Virus record (IMG/VR): IMGVR_UViG_3300037316_000054 | Location: 1 to 40,660 of that record | DNA from: a virus | Direction: 5' to 3' (one strand) | Length of the DNA: 40,660 bases | Shown: piece after piece, positions 24,642 through 31,421 of the stretch | Position numbering within the stretch: position 1 is the stretch's first letter | Layout: each line of letters starts with the position of its first letter | Translations under genes and position numbers: made by a program | Notes under the pieces: model-generated | What the model saw: the letters and a program-made list of their open reading frames with translations, nothing else | Database searches by the model: none | What the model was told of the DNA's origin: nothing

Positions 24642-25321
24642 GGTTGACAAACCGAAATCTTGTTGGTGTCCAGCGTCACCGCACCAATCATAGCCATCGC
24701 CGAGCCACATTGGAGTGCAGCGCCGGTCGTTAGCGTGATGCTGGCTTCAGCCATAATGTTGCCGACGAAAACAGTGCCAGTCCCGAGTGTTGCCGAGCTT
24801 TGAACCAACCAGTAGACGTTAGCTCCCTTGGCACCATTGATCAGCTTGACTGAGGACTTGCTGGCTGTAGTGAGAGCACTGCCGATGTCGAAAATGAAGA
24901 CAGCATTCGGATCGTTCTTGGCGTCCAACGTCAAAACACCGGTCAGCTGAGCTGAGCTGTCAAACTTGTACATACCGGTATGAAGAGTCATTCCGCCGAG
25001 ATTCTTGCCGGTCAGATCACCAGTAGGCGCATGAGTGACGACCATGTTGTGAAAAGTTGCAAGGTCCTTCTTGACCTGAACCGCAACCGTATCGTCAACG
25101 TGCCCGACGCCGGCAATATGCCCCGGAGGAAAACCAGTAATCGCACTGCCAGGACTGAGCCCGACGTTCCCAGTGATGACACTGTTGCCTGTATTGGTGA
25201 TAGTTGATCCGGCGATGACGCCGAAACCGAACAAGTTCGCAAACGTCATGTCTTGAGCTTGTACGGCGGTTGCCAGAAGCAACGAAGCCGCCAAAACGGC
25301 GGCAAGTAGTTTGGATTTCAT
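24638..25321 (-). CDS. secreted DUF3494 ice-binding-like protein
   Basis: 227 aa. Signal peptide MKSKLLAAVLAASLLLATAV with AQAQ-like cleavage site (about residue 22). The whole mature part is one DUF3494 domain: NLFGFGVIAGSTITNTGNSV, GNVGLSPGSAITGFPPGHI, LGGMTLHTGMYKFDSSAQLT, LTLDAKNDPNAVFIFDIGSA, VYWLVQSSATLGTGTVFVGN, ASITLTTGAALQCGSA. DUF3494 is a beta-solenoid best known from ice-binding and ice-adhesion proteins of polar microbes, though not every member binds ice. Ribosome site AGGAAA is 7 bp upstream. It leads a four-gene overlapping cassette. Whether it is secreted by the infected cell or displayed is unknown. Confidence 0.92.
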   Translation of the reverse strand: MKSKLLAAVLAASLLLATAVQAQDMTFANLFGFGVIAGSTITNTGNSVITGNVGLSPGSAITGFPPGHIAGVGHVDDTVAVQVKKDLATFHNMVVTHAPTGDLTGKNLGGMTLHTGMYKFDSSAQLTGVLTLDAKNDPNAVFIFDIGSALTTASKSSVKLINGAKGANVYWLVQSSATLGTGTVFVGNIMAEASITLTTGAALQCGSAMAMIGAVTLDTNKISVCQP

Positions 25322-25430
25322 CGGGATTTCCTATATTGTTGAAAGGCCAGGGGTGATGGATATGAACCACCATATCTCAGCATTCCTGCCGAGCGCTCTG
25401 CTTGAGCTAACCCCCGAGTGCCAACGAAAC

Positions 25431-25643
25431 TTATATCTCGCCAACGCCTTTGACGAGAACGCCACCATCGAACCCGAGACCACTGTCTCCTTCAATGATC
25501 AGCGTGCCACCATCGAGATCAAGACCGCTGTCTCCTTCGAAACCAAGCGTATCTTCGCCAGTGATCACGTCGCCGACGCCTTTGGACTTCGGTCCAGCGC
25601 CGAACCAGCCTTCATTGAGTGTCTTTGTCATTGGATTCACCAT
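25431..25643 (-). CDS. doubtful Gly/Asp-rich ORF, 70 aa
   Basis: The region 25322-25719 has only this minus ORF (MVNPMTKTLNEGWFGAGPKS, then two copies of EGDSGL-x-x-DGG). No good ribosome site and low complexity. An opposite-strand ORF from 25356 is equally open. Reported because the gap otherwise holds nothing recognised and the neighbours read this way. Confidence 0.3.
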   Translation of the reverse strand: MVNPMTKTLNEGWFGAGPKSKGVGDVITGEDTLGFEGDSGLDLDGGTLIIEGDSGLGFDGGVLVKGVGEI

Positions 25644-25719
25644 TGGTGTTATTATGAAATTGTCGGCTCTAATTCTCTTGAATTCAGGCTAGAGCCAATC
25701 AGAACTTTGGAAGCCGGCG

Positions 25720-25917
25720 TTAGCCGGTTACGGTAACGACAGGAGGCGCTGCCACGAGACCACCGATGTGGAAATAGCTCCAGAAAGCGGTGAAAACGGC
25801 GACGATAGAGGCGCCGATTGTCTGCGTGTTAACGACACCTGTGAAGATCGGTAGAGCGCCAGCGCCGGAAACAAACGCGATTCCGATACGCAGGACTCCA
25901 AGGATTTGAGCCCACAT
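25720..25917 (-). CDS. holin-like small membrane protein
   Basis: 65 aa with two hydrophobic segments (ILGVLRIGIAFVSGAGALPI and IGASIVAVFTAFWSYFHIGG). The pattern of an N-terminal LR-G start and a central VGA...WS helix resembles small phage holins of the Pam3-gp28 type. No endolysin is visible next to it, so the lysis role is inferred. Weak ribosome site. Confidence 0.6.
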   Translation of the reverse strand: MWAQILGVLRIGIAFVSGAGALPIFTGVVNTQTIGASIVAVFTAFWSYFHIGGLVAAPPVVTVTG

Positions 25918-25940
25918 GTGTGTTGTCTTTTCTGTGAAGT

Positions 25941-25967
25941 GCGGGAGCTTGCTTCCGGTGCTCCCGC
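25941..25967 (-). other. 8-bp hairpin in the holin leader
   Basis: GCGGGAGC / GCTCCCGC with an 11-nt loop, 25 bp upstream of the holin-like start. No U-tract. Might modulate translation or protect the transcript. The stretch 25968-26096 otherwise shows only the GTGTGAAAAACAC inverted repeat. Confidence 0.4.
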
Positions 25968-26096
25968 GAAACCGGTATTTCCCTCAATAGCCGGCGACCA
26001 ACTCCGGCAACAGGTCATTCTCTCTATATAACGTGTTTTTCACACTACCCCCGATGCATTTTTCACAATCACCCTCGGGAGAACAGGGGTTCGTTG

Positions 26097-26198
26097 TTAC
26101 TTCTTCTTCGGCGGAGCCTTCTTTGCAGCTGGCTTCTTGCCGGAATTCTTCTTCGCCATATACGCTTTCAGCGCTGGCGGTAAACCCTTCTTTACCAT
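26097..26198 (-). CDS. 33-aa Lys/Ala/Pro mini-protein
   Basis: MVKKGLPPALKAYMAKKNSG then a histone-H1-like KKPAAKKAPPKKK tail. Good ribosome site (GAAAGGAAC 4 bp before ATG). The GLPPALKAYMAKK start recalls short proteins seen in alphaproteobacterial phages. Lies right after the tmRNA and may share its transcript. Confidence 0.68.
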   Translation of the reverse strand: MVKKGLPPALKAYMAKKNSGKKPAAKKAPPKKK

Positions 26199-26219
26199 TT
26201 CAGTTCCTTTCGAGAGGAA

Positions 26220-26535
26220 AGCGAAGCCGAGAGAGCTTCACAGACATAAGCGTCTCCACTCTTCTCGGCCTTGACGCACTGGAAGTACGTCGTGCTAATT
26301 GTTGCCGGATTCTGTTTCTAGGTTCCGGCGGACCCAACTCACGTTAGGAGCTTACGCTGCCATCGCGAGAGGAAGTGCATTGTCATTGGCTGCATTTATT
26401 TAGCCACAGTATCGACACCGTAAGTCCCTACACAATCAGTCGATCCTATTTCAGCCCCATAAGGTTTGGTGGAGCTGTCGGGTACTGCCCCCGAGTGCTC
26501 GATTGTTTCGAAAACCACAGCTTTCGTTCGTCGAT
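26220..26535 (-). ncRNA. ssrA: circularly permuted (two-piece) tmRNA
   Basis: On the minus strand the acceptor piece comes first. It ends with TCGGGGGCAGTACCCGA (the GGCAG-type T arm of alphaproteobacterial tmRNA), then CAGCTCC-ACCA (CCA at 26469-26467). After an 8-nt spacer AACCTTAT the coding piece starts GGGGCTGAAATAGGATCGAC (26458), whose GGGGCTG pairs with CAGCTCC. Helix P2 is TGATTGT with ACAATCG. The tag reading frame (26390-26352) encodes ANDNALPLAMAA-stop, entered at GCC after AAATAAATGCA. Downstream GCCGGA/TCCGGC and GACGTAC/GTGCGTC stems fit the pseudoknot region. The tmRNA rescues stalled ribosomes and tags the product for proteolysis. Outer ends are approximate. Confidence 0.93.
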
Positions 26536-26541
26536 TATTTG

Positions 26542-26570
26542 ACTGTAAACTTCTTGGAACTGTATGTCAA
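26542..26570 (-). promoter_or_regulatory. tmRNA promoter
   Basis: TTGACA (26570-26565), 17-bp spacer, TACAGT (26547-26542). Start would fall near 26535, just before the acceptor piece. No TGACCCG box, so not of the virion class. Confidence 0.8.
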
Positions 26571-26579
26571 GCAAAAAGT

Positions 26580-26792
26580 TTAGAGATGACCGAAATAACC
26601 GCCGCTATAGCCGCCGAACAAGGCTAATAGGACGATGATGATGATGATGATCCAGAGGAGATTGCCTCCACCGTAACCTGGACCGGGACCGCCGCCAGCA
26701 ACGACTGGTCCGCGATTGTAGTTGGTGTGCCAATAGTATCCGCCGCCTCCGACGCCGAACACGAGAACCAAGATGATGATGACGAGAAGCAT
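26580..26792 (-). CDS. two-helix membrane protein with Gly-rich loop, 70 aa
   Basis: ATG at 26792 with GGAAAG 9 bp upstream (the in-frame TTG at 26816 is less likely). First helix MLLVIIILVLVFGVGGGGYY, loop NRGPVVAGGGPGPGYGGGN, second helix LLWIIIIIIVLLALFGGYSG. Similar in style to DUF3309-type mini membrane proteins but with a longer loop. Has its own strong promoter. Function unknown. Confidence 0.75.
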   Translation of the reverse strand: MLLVIIILVLVFGVGGGGYYWHTNYNRGPVVAGGGPGPGYGGGNLLWIIIIIIVLLALFGGYSGGYFGHL

Positions 26793-26836
26793 GGTGAAAT
26801 GTCTTTCCAGTTTCAAAGGAAGTTTTTTCGCTTTTG

Positions 26837-26865
26837 ATCTTAGTCAGAAATTGTCTTTTTGTCAA
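26837..26865 (-). promoter_or_regulatory. promoter of the two-helix membrane protein
   Basis: TTGACA (26865-26860), 17 bp, TAAGAT (26842-26837). Overlaps the end of the DUF4031 gene. No TGACCCG box at the usual distance. Confidence 0.8.
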
Positions 26866-27151
26866 GCATAGGGTCAATTCCAGTAATTTTGGCGTAAACG
26901 CTAGGTTTTGCTATCTGAATCATCCTGAGACGCCCGGCAAACATGGCTCCGCGCCTGAGAGCGATGAATTGTTGCTCGGGTGTAATGTCGTAGTGAGGCC
27001 AACGCTTATTGTCAAACCACTGACGCTTCAAGTGAAGCCTATCGATCGCGAACTTGTGCAGTTCGGATAGATCAACGGAGTCCGTGAACAAGTGGCACCA
27101 ACGCTTGCCGCGCTTCTTGTACTTCCTCGGATTATCCACGAAAACGGTCAT
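26840..27151 (-). CDS. DUF4031 family protein
   Basis: 103 aa from ATG at 27151 (the longer frame overlaps the previous gene). MTVFVDNPRKYKKRGKRWCH, LFTDSVDLSELHKFAIDRLH, HYDITPEQQFIALRRGA are the DUF4031 landmarks: MTVYVD start, RWCHL, DELHxFA and HYDVT. The family is small and widespread in phages and actinobacteria; no biochemical role is known to me. Last gene of the accessory block. Confidence 0.88.
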   Translation of the reverse strand: MTVFVDNPRKYKKRGKRWCHLFTDSVDLSELHKFAIDRLHLKRQWFDNKRWPHYDITPEQQFIALRRGAMFAGRLRMIQIAKPSVYAKITGIDPMLDKKTISD

Positions 27152-27539
27152 GTAACTCTCTGCCCACTTCGTATTCGAACTCGCCCATGGTATAGGAAGG
27201 CGGCATATCCCAGGCCAGAAAGCCAAAGCGACCCGGCGGCTCATGACGATACTTCACCGTTCCGTGAAGAATGCGGGCGTCAAGCCGGTATAAGGTTCCG
27301 ACCGGGAAATCACAGGCGCCGCAGCTGTCGAACATGAACAGATAGTCAATATCGTTTCTGAGGACCACGCCGTAAGTCAGAAGATCATCTTCCGTAGGAT
27401 CGATGTGAAACTCGACCGGACCATCCGAAATCCAGATATCGTTGTCCATCTGCGTCACCGGGTCGCCGATTGGAAAACTACCTACCAGATCAAAGAGCGG
27501 GCGCGGGACGTGAATGGCGCGTTCAAACACTGTTATCAT
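27132..27539 (-). CDS. hypothetical protein with cupin/2OG-oxygenase-like pattern, 135 aa
   Basis: Start MITVFERAIHVPRPLFDLVG. Contains GPVEFHIDPTEDDLLTYGVV, then LYRLDARILHGTVKYRHE and FGFLAWDMPP: an H-x-D ... H-x(n)-R arrangement reminiscent of 2-oxoglutarate/Fe(II) enzymes. Metal ligands would be the HID pair and the later H of ARILHG. Overlaps the next start by 20 bp. The fold call is tentative. Confidence 0.6.
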   Translation of the reverse strand: MITVFERAIHVPRPLFDLVGSFPIGDPVTQMDNDIWISDGPVEFHIDPTEDDLLTYGVVLRNDIDYLFMFDSCGACDFPVGTLYRLDARILHGTVKYRHEPPGRFGFLAWDMPPSYTMGEFEYEVGRELHDRFRG

Positions 27540-27544
27540 TGCAC

Positions 27545-27814
27545 TCACCAACGGATATCCGACGAAAGTACGTCGCGCTCGACAGTCTTCCATCTATCAC
27601 TGATCTGCCCGCTGGCAATCGCCACGCCTTTTGCATCGCGGCGATTGACAAAGCGTCCTAGAGATGTAACAAAACCTTCGACATCCCCAGGTTTGGCGAT
27701 TGAATGATCATGAAGTTCTGGATTGAGCGCCTGACGAAGCTCATAATGCGATCTGAAGCCACGACTGATCACTTCGTGATCGCGAATAATTGCTACCGCT
27801 ACTATACACTCCAT
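27545..27814 (-). CDS. conserved phage protein of unknown function, 89 aa
   Basis: ATG at 27814 with GGAGGAAG upstream. Layout MECIVAVAIIRD ... HYELRQ ... VEGFVTSLGRFVNRRDAKGV, AIASGQI and final VLSSDIRW matches a small protein common in diverse phages (GFVTS-x-GRFV-x-R-x-x-A-x-x-IA and S-x-DLW end). Role unknown. Confidence 0.75.
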   Translation of the reverse strand: MECIVAVAIIRDHEVISRGFRSHYELRQALNPELHDHSIAKPGDVEGFVTSLGRFVNRRDAKGVAIASGQISDRWKTVERDVLSSDIRW

Positions 27815-28095
27815 GTCTTCCTCCAAAATTTACGCTCTTCATCGTTGTCCTGCCCTAGAAAAGTGCAAAGCATCTGATCCAAGCGCTGCACTCGCATTTC
27901 CTTCAGGTTGGCAATCTCGATCAAATTTGGGATCAGGATCATCGTGCCACGCCAGCGCTCCCATGTGTTCGACTTGCACATTGGCGATAGGATCGTGCCG
28001 GCGATCGTCGACCGACCATCGTCGCGGCTGCAAGCAATCGCTCCAAAAGGTGCTTGAACGGCGCGGTCGCCCCACAGCTCTCCGAGCACGCTCAT
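27802..28095 (-). CDS. hypothetical protein, 97 aa
   Basis: ATG overlaps the upstream stop (ATGA) and its end overlaps the next start. MSVLGELWGDRAVQAPFGAI start, MILIPNLIEIANLKEMRVQR helix, and Lys/Arg/Trp end. No family recognised. Confidence 0.62.
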   Translation of the reverse strand: MSVLGELWGDRAVQAPFGAIACSRDDGRSTIAGTILSPMCKSNTWERWRGTMILIPNLIEIANLKEMRVQRLDQMLCTFLGQDNDEERKFWRKTWSV

Positions 28096-28283
28096 TTCAG
28101 TTTCTCGACGTTGAAGCTATCCAAGGTTTTCAACGGAATGAACATCTGGTCGCTCGGATTCGGCCCCCACCGAACGAACGCAGTGATGTGACTAAGCCCA
28201 ATCACTTCCGCGTCGTGGTGAGGACCGCCGGGCGGCTCCTGGAAGCGAATCTTGTCGTGCAGCTGAAGATCATCAGGTTTCAT
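28092..28283 (-). CDS. hypothetical small beta-rich protein, 63 aa
   Basis: ATG at 28283 with GGAGGA 6 bp upstream, ATGA overlap with the previous stop. MKPDDLQLHDKIRFQEPPGG, VIGLSHITAFVRWGP: short strands typical of a KOW/SH3-like barrel that sits behind a Pro-Gly turn. Unknown function. Confidence 0.68.
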   Translation of the reverse strand: MKPDDLQLHDKIRFQEPPGGPHHDAEVIGLSHITAFVRWGPNPSDQMFIPLKTLDSFNVEKLK

Positions 28284-28570
28284 CGAAATCCTCCATGATA
28301 GGGGCACGGTGCTCCAATGCCCCAAGGTACCAATATGAAGTCAGCCATTCCCAACTGTTGCTGATGGCAGGATTGAGCCTTCATGACGTAGAAGAAGGTT
28401 CCGTCAGTCGAGCATCGCGCCAGTTCCTGTGCCTTCCTGGTAGCCGCTTTCCTGGTCTTGAACTTAGCCGCGTTTCCGATAATCGGATCAGACGGACATG
28501 CAGTGCGCTCCGTGAAGACAGTATTGGTTATTGGATTCCAGACGATCCAAAAAGGTGCTTCGGCTGTCAT
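28280..28570 (-). CDS. hypothetical protein, 96 aa
   Basis: APFWIVWNPITNTVFTERTA and RKAATRKAQELARCSTDGTF, FYVMKA resemble small phage proteins where a strand pair is followed by a positively charged helix (a WxVxNP ... A-x-x-A-x-x-LA pattern). C-terminus holds two Cys and GAPCPYHGGF. Coupled by ATGA on both sides. Confidence 0.66.
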   Translation of the reverse strand: MTAEAPFWIVWNPITNTVFTERTACPSDPIIGNAAKFKTRKAATRKAQELARCSTDGTFFYVMKAQSCHQQQLGMADFILVPWGIGAPCPYHGGFR

Positions 28571-29145
28571 ATGATGATCCCCAATATCAGCCCGATCTTT
28601 CGAGCGGTTTCGAACTCCATGCGACGAACGTTGATGGTGCTGGGCAGATTGCGCTGTGCTAAAGCTGTCGCGATACGACCTCTACTGAGAGTGACCGCTT
28701 CACGCACTTGATTTAGCAAGGTATCGCCTTGCATCAAATCAACGATCTCTTTGTCTGTGTAACTGGTGAAATCACGGCAACGCTTCTCTTCCAAATCAAG
28801 CAGCTCTTGCTCTATTTCTTCTTGGAATGCAATTTCCGACCATTTTTGTATAAGCTGTAAGCTATTAACATCGGCAGGTTTTATAAGGCATATCTTATTA
28901 CCATCATACCCTACTGTTTCCTCTGTAAACCTGAAATGCACCACGTCGTGATTGAACTCAACGGCTGCATCCGGGTTTGCCAATATAGGAACGGCCTGCG
29001 GCAGCATGATCGCAATTATCGGAGATGCGTCCGGTCGATAGGTGATCCATTCCTTTGCATGGTGAACCAGCATCTCCTCATAGCGCCTGACAAAGCGCCT
29101 TGGCAGCTGCTTAGAAAAGTGGATTTCCGTCATCGTCAAAACCAT
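28567..29145 (-). CDS. hypothetical protein, 192 aa
   Basis: Start at ATG 29145 or 29133 (MTEIHFSKQLPRRFVRRYEE). Acidic, helical; QEEIEQELLDLEEKRCRDF and LSRGRIATALAQRNLPST (helix-turn-helix-like) near the end. Overlaps the upstream gene by about 35 bp. No family recognised. Confidence 0.68.
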   Translation of the reverse strand: MVLTMTEIHFSKQLPRRFVRRYEEMLVHHAKEWITYRPDASPIIAIMLPQAVPILANPDAAVEFNHDVVHFRFTEETVGYDGNKICLIKPADVNSLQLIQKWSEIAFQEEIEQELLDLEEKRCRDFTSYTDKEIVDLMQGDTLLNQVREAVTLSRGRIATALAQRNLPSTINVRRMEFETARKIGLILGIII

Positions 29146-29359
29146 TGCTCAAGTTGTTGTCTCTTTCCATTGCTTCTCTGATCCCGCAATCACATGCCTC
29201 GCCACAGTAAGCGAGGCACATTTTTTCCGGACGCGGAGCACGCTCGAAAAGCTTGTCGAGCAAATCAGCCGGTGATCCTGGAATGTTCTGTATGTTTGGA
29301 CCACTTTTCCTTTCCAGCCGACCTGTTACGGTTTCAAGCGGCTTGTCTTTGTTCGGCAC
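29111..29359 (-). CDS. hypothetical Cys-rich protein, 82 aa
   Basis: Probably starts at GTG 29359, with AGGAG about 10 bp upstream. A RKSGPNIQNIPGSPADLLDK segment recalls the tail of PolA-type sequences by chance composition only. MCLAYCGEACDCGIREAM has four Cys in 12 residues, a likely metal site. Unknown. Confidence 0.55.
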   Translation of the reverse strand: MPNKDKPLETVTGRLERKSGPNIQNIPGSPADLLDKLFERAPRPEKMCLAYCGEACDCGIREAMERDNNLSNGFDDDGNPLF

Positions 29360-29636
29360 GACGTTCAAGCTCCTTCTGACGTGCAACAGAGTGCATATAG
29401 AGATGCCGACGCTGTTCGGGAACCCTGACAGGTGCGATGGCGGCTCGACGAAGCAGACGCAGCGCCCGACGCTCGGGGCTCGACACCGCTAGACGGCGAC
29501 CAGGACCCTTCTTGGTGAAGCTCAGACTGAAGTTGTCCTTCTTTTTTGCCGGCGGCTCAGCCTGATCGAACAACAGCGGGTCTTCGCCTTCAGGAAATGG
29601 CGTGCGGAACTCGTCAACTTCAATTTCCGTGTTCAT
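29334..29636 (-). CDS. hypothetical Arg-rich protein, 100 aa
   Basis: Start at ATG 29636 with GAGAGG 10 bp upstream (ATG 29645 is nearer). Acidic first 30 residues, then KKKDNFSLSFTKKGPGRRLA and a strongly basic helix (ERRALRLLRRAAIAPVRVPE). May bind nucleic acid. No family recognised. Confidence 0.62.
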   Translation of the reverse strand: MNTEIEVDEFRTPFPEGEDPLLFDQAEPPAKKKDNFSLSFTKKGPGRRLAVSSPERRALRLLRRAAIAPVRVPEQRRHLYMHSVARQKELERRAEQRQAA

Positions 29637-29874
29637 TGTCGTCATACCTCTCTATACGGTACCTGATACCGTTTCTCTCAACCCGAAGATGGGTGACATC
29701 TTCGTCAAGCTCGATTTCCTCAGCTTCACGAAGCCGCTTAACAAGGCTCTCGAAAGAGATGAAGCCGTAGTCACCGCTCGGTGAATTTTCCTCAACCACT
29801 TTGTGATTAAGTAAATCGTAGAGCATCACCTGCTTAGCTCTCACGAGCGGCTTGACTTCGACGACCGTTGTCAT
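29620..29874 (-). CDS. hypothetical protein, paralog of the next gene upstream, 84 aa
   Basis: MLYDLLNHKVVEENSPSGDY, GFISFESLVKRLREAEEIEL, VERNGIRYRIER align along the whole length with the gene at 29871-30053. Adds a 15-residue N-terminal extension (MTTVVEVKPLVRAKQ). ATGA overlap with its paralog. Tandem duplication, now diverged. Function unknown. Confidence 0.72.
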   Translation of the reverse strand: MTTVVEVKPLVRAKQVMLYDLLNHKVVEENSPSGDYGFISFESLVKRLREAEEIELDEDVTHLRVERNGIRYRIERYDDNEHGN

Positions 29875-30053
29875 TTTCGCTCCAAGCGGAAGGTGATTCC
29901 GCGTTTGTCAATTTCAAAAAATGTAACGACTTCATCGTCGTGAAACTCACGAGCCACACGAAGCTGTTCGACAAGCCGCTCGAAAGAGATGAAGCCGCTG
30001 AGTCCGCTCCGACTCTCTTCGACCACTTTGTGATGGATAAGATCGTAGATCAT
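29871..30053 (-). CDS. hypothetical protein, paralog of the gene downstream, 60 aa
   Basis: MIYDLIHHKVVEESRSGLSG, FISFERLVEQLRVAREFHDD, IDKRGITFRLERK. Same order of strands and helices as the 84-aa protein. Start chosen at ATG 30053, which overlaps the upstream stop (ATGA). Confidence 0.7.
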   Translation of the reverse strand: MIYDLIHHKVVEESRSGLSGFISFERLVEQLRVAREFHDDEVVTFFEIDKRGITFRLERK

Positions 30054-30268
30054 GGTGTCCACTTTTCTTTAGCAAGGATCGCCGTAAGGACGACACTCGA
30101 AAAACCTTCGACACTCGACTGAAGCCACGTAACCGAAACTTGATTGGTTTCCTTCTGAAGTGCATCAATGCGTTGATTAACACGCTTGCGGAATTTTGCT
30201 ATATCATCCTTAGCAACGTCGCTGCCACTTGTCATGAGACGTGCAGTGAGGATATCGAGAATCATCAT
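30050..30268 (-). CDS. hypothetical helical protein, 72 aa
   Basis: Start at ATG 30268 with GGAG 7 bp upstream. MMILDILTARLMTSGSDVAK, then KFRKRVNQRIDALQKETNQV coiled coil, and a partly hydrophobic end (VEGFSSVVLTAILAKEKW). Overlaps both neighbours by 3-4 bp. Confidence 0.66.
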   Translation of the reverse strand: MMILDILTARLMTSGSDVAKDDIAKFRKRVNQRIDALQKETNQVSVTWLQSSVEGFSSVVLTAILAKEKWTP

Positions 30269-30375
30269 GCTGGACTCCAATGATCAGGCGTGCTGCCGCC
30301 TCCTCCTCTAAAGATGATCGCGAACAGTGCCGCTGCAACGATGACGCAAGTCAGTGCTCCGAGATCATACCACAT
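30265..30375 (-). CDS. 36-aa single-helix membrane protein
   Basis: MWYDLGALTCVIVAAALFAI followed by IFRGGGGSTPDHWSPA. ATG overlaps the DUF7768-like stop (TAATG) and its TGA overlaps the next ATG. One transmembrane helix, short charged tail. Confidence 0.65.
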   Translation of the reverse strand: MWYDLGALTCVIVAAALFAIIFRGGGGSTPDHWSPA

Positions 30376-30848
30376 TACGCCGCTACCGGTACCGTCACCG
30401 GCTCGCCATGCAATAAATCGTGATAGTAGTGGCGGCTGGAAAAGATGCGGCGATATTCGACTGGAATGCCTTGCTCATGAGCGCGCTTGATCCCATATTC
30501 CATTCCTCTCGATATGCCGCGATCGACGTAAACAACGCTGGCGTCCGCCACGTCGCGCCATGCGAGGCCGGCGTCGATCCCGAGCTGGCGTTCTGTCGGG
30601 ATCGTGTCGTCCAGAATGCCCGGTTGGGTGTAAAGGATATGACTCGCAATCGGCGCTTCTCCCCTCAAAAGGGAGTCACGCACGGCATCGCGTGCATATT
30701 CGACGTTGGCTTCGATCGTCGCTGCGTCGCCCGCGTATGGCGATTCGACAATGACGAGACGCTTGTTGGTGAGAGTTGACGGAATATTGACCATATTTCC
30801 GAGTACGAGATTGCCAGCGTGAAGATCGCCGCCTACATTGAGTTCCAT
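30375..30848 (-). CDS. DUF7768-like (nucleoside deoxyribosyltransferase-like fold) protein
   Basis: 157 aa from ATG 30848 (GTG 30857 possible). RLVIVESPYAGDAATIEANV, YARDAVRDSLLRGEAPIASH, LYTQPGILDDTIPTERQLGI, GLAWRDVADASVVYVDRGIS, GMEYGIKRAHEQGIPVEYR: the E-S-P-Y-A-G start and D-x-G-x-S-x-GM motif mark a Rossmann-like domain common in phages, related in pattern to nucleoside 2-deoxyribosyltransferase / DUF1937 proteins. Possibly nucleotide metabolism or signalling. First gene of the minus accessory block. Confidence 0.78.
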   Translation of the reverse strand: MELNVGGDLHAGNLVLGNMVNIPSTLTNKRLVIVESPYAGDAATIEANVEYARDAVRDSLLRGEAPIASHILYTQPGILDDTIPTERQLGIDAGLAWRDVADASVVYVDRGISRGMEYGIKRAHEQGIPVEYRRIFSSRHYYHDLLHGEPVTVPVAA

Positions 30849-30884
30849 CAGATTCACTGCCTGTTAACCATGAATGACTTGCCT

Positions 30885-30958
30885 TTCATTGACACAGATC
30901 GAAGCGAATGTCAACTATATTCTGAAACCTTGACAAACTCGGAAATTTGTGCCACCTA
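30885..30958. promoter_or_regulatory. divergent promoter region with three TTGACA boxes
   Basis: Minus strand TTGACA at 30914-30909 and plus strand TTGACA at 30888-30893 and 30930-30935, but none has a convincing -10 at 16-18 bp. The region must drive both the minus block (from 30848) and plus block (from 30990). Probably regulated or phage-specific. Confidence 0.45.
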
Positions 30959-30989
30959 GTAAAAAAGCAGAAGCAAATTGGAGGCTCAG

Positions 30990-31421
30990 ATGGACGACAG
31001 TGAAGGCCCTGATCCGGCAGTAGATGCGATCAAGCTATTGAACGATCGTGGATATTTCGTCACCAAGCGTGAGAATCGCTACGATCGAAAAGACATGGTG
31101 AAGCGCTGCGGCATGCTCCGTGCCGGTGCGCTACTGATCGCCGGCTACAAAGTCCGCGATCCCGAGACCGACGCGTGGAGCAAGCTCCAAATTCACATGA
31201 CCTATGACAACACCGTCATGGCTGTCATGGAAGAAGAAAGCGCCAAACTGTTCACCCGCTTCGTTCAAGACAACATAATGCCAACCGAAGCCGAGCTAAA
31301 GGCAGCAAGAATCAAGGCGGCGAAAGACCTGCGCGATTGGTTCCGCGCTGGCGACGACCCGCATGCCAAGACTCTGGCAGAGATGCTGGACGCTAGTCTT
31401 CAAAAGACAGGAGTTCTCTGA
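30990..31421 (+). CDS. hypothetical protein, 143 aa
   Basis: ATG with TTGGAGG 9 bp upstream. MDDSEGPDPAVDAIKLLNDR, MVKRCGMLRAGALLIAGYKV, QIHMTYDNTVMAVMEEESAK, then a helical acidic end. Opens the second plus-strand accessory operon. Alpha/beta, soluble; no family recognised. Stop overlaps the next start (TGATG). Confidence 0.72.
   Translation: MDDSEGPDPAVDAIKLLNDRGYFVTKRENRYDRKDMVKRCGMLRAGALLIAGYKVRDPETDAWSKLQIHMTYDNTVMAVMEEESAKLFTRFVQDNIMPTEAELKAARIKAAKDLRDWFRAGDDPHAKTLAEMLDASLQKTGVL

Noticed and set aside
25356-25736. Plus-strand ORF of about 126 aa opposite the doubtful Gly/Asp ORF
   Set aside because: No promoter or good ribosome site and isolated in a minus-strand region; equally no proof for the opposite frame, which is reported only at low confidence.
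26840-26878. TGACCC upstream of the membrane-protein promoter as a fifth late box
   Set aside because: It reads TGACCCT and lies only about 4 bp from the -35, unlike the 13-14 bp of the others.
29111-29359. DNA polymerase fragment, because of a GPNIQNIP-like string
   Set aside because: A single short match in an 82-aa protein lacking every other polymerase motif; most likely coincidence.
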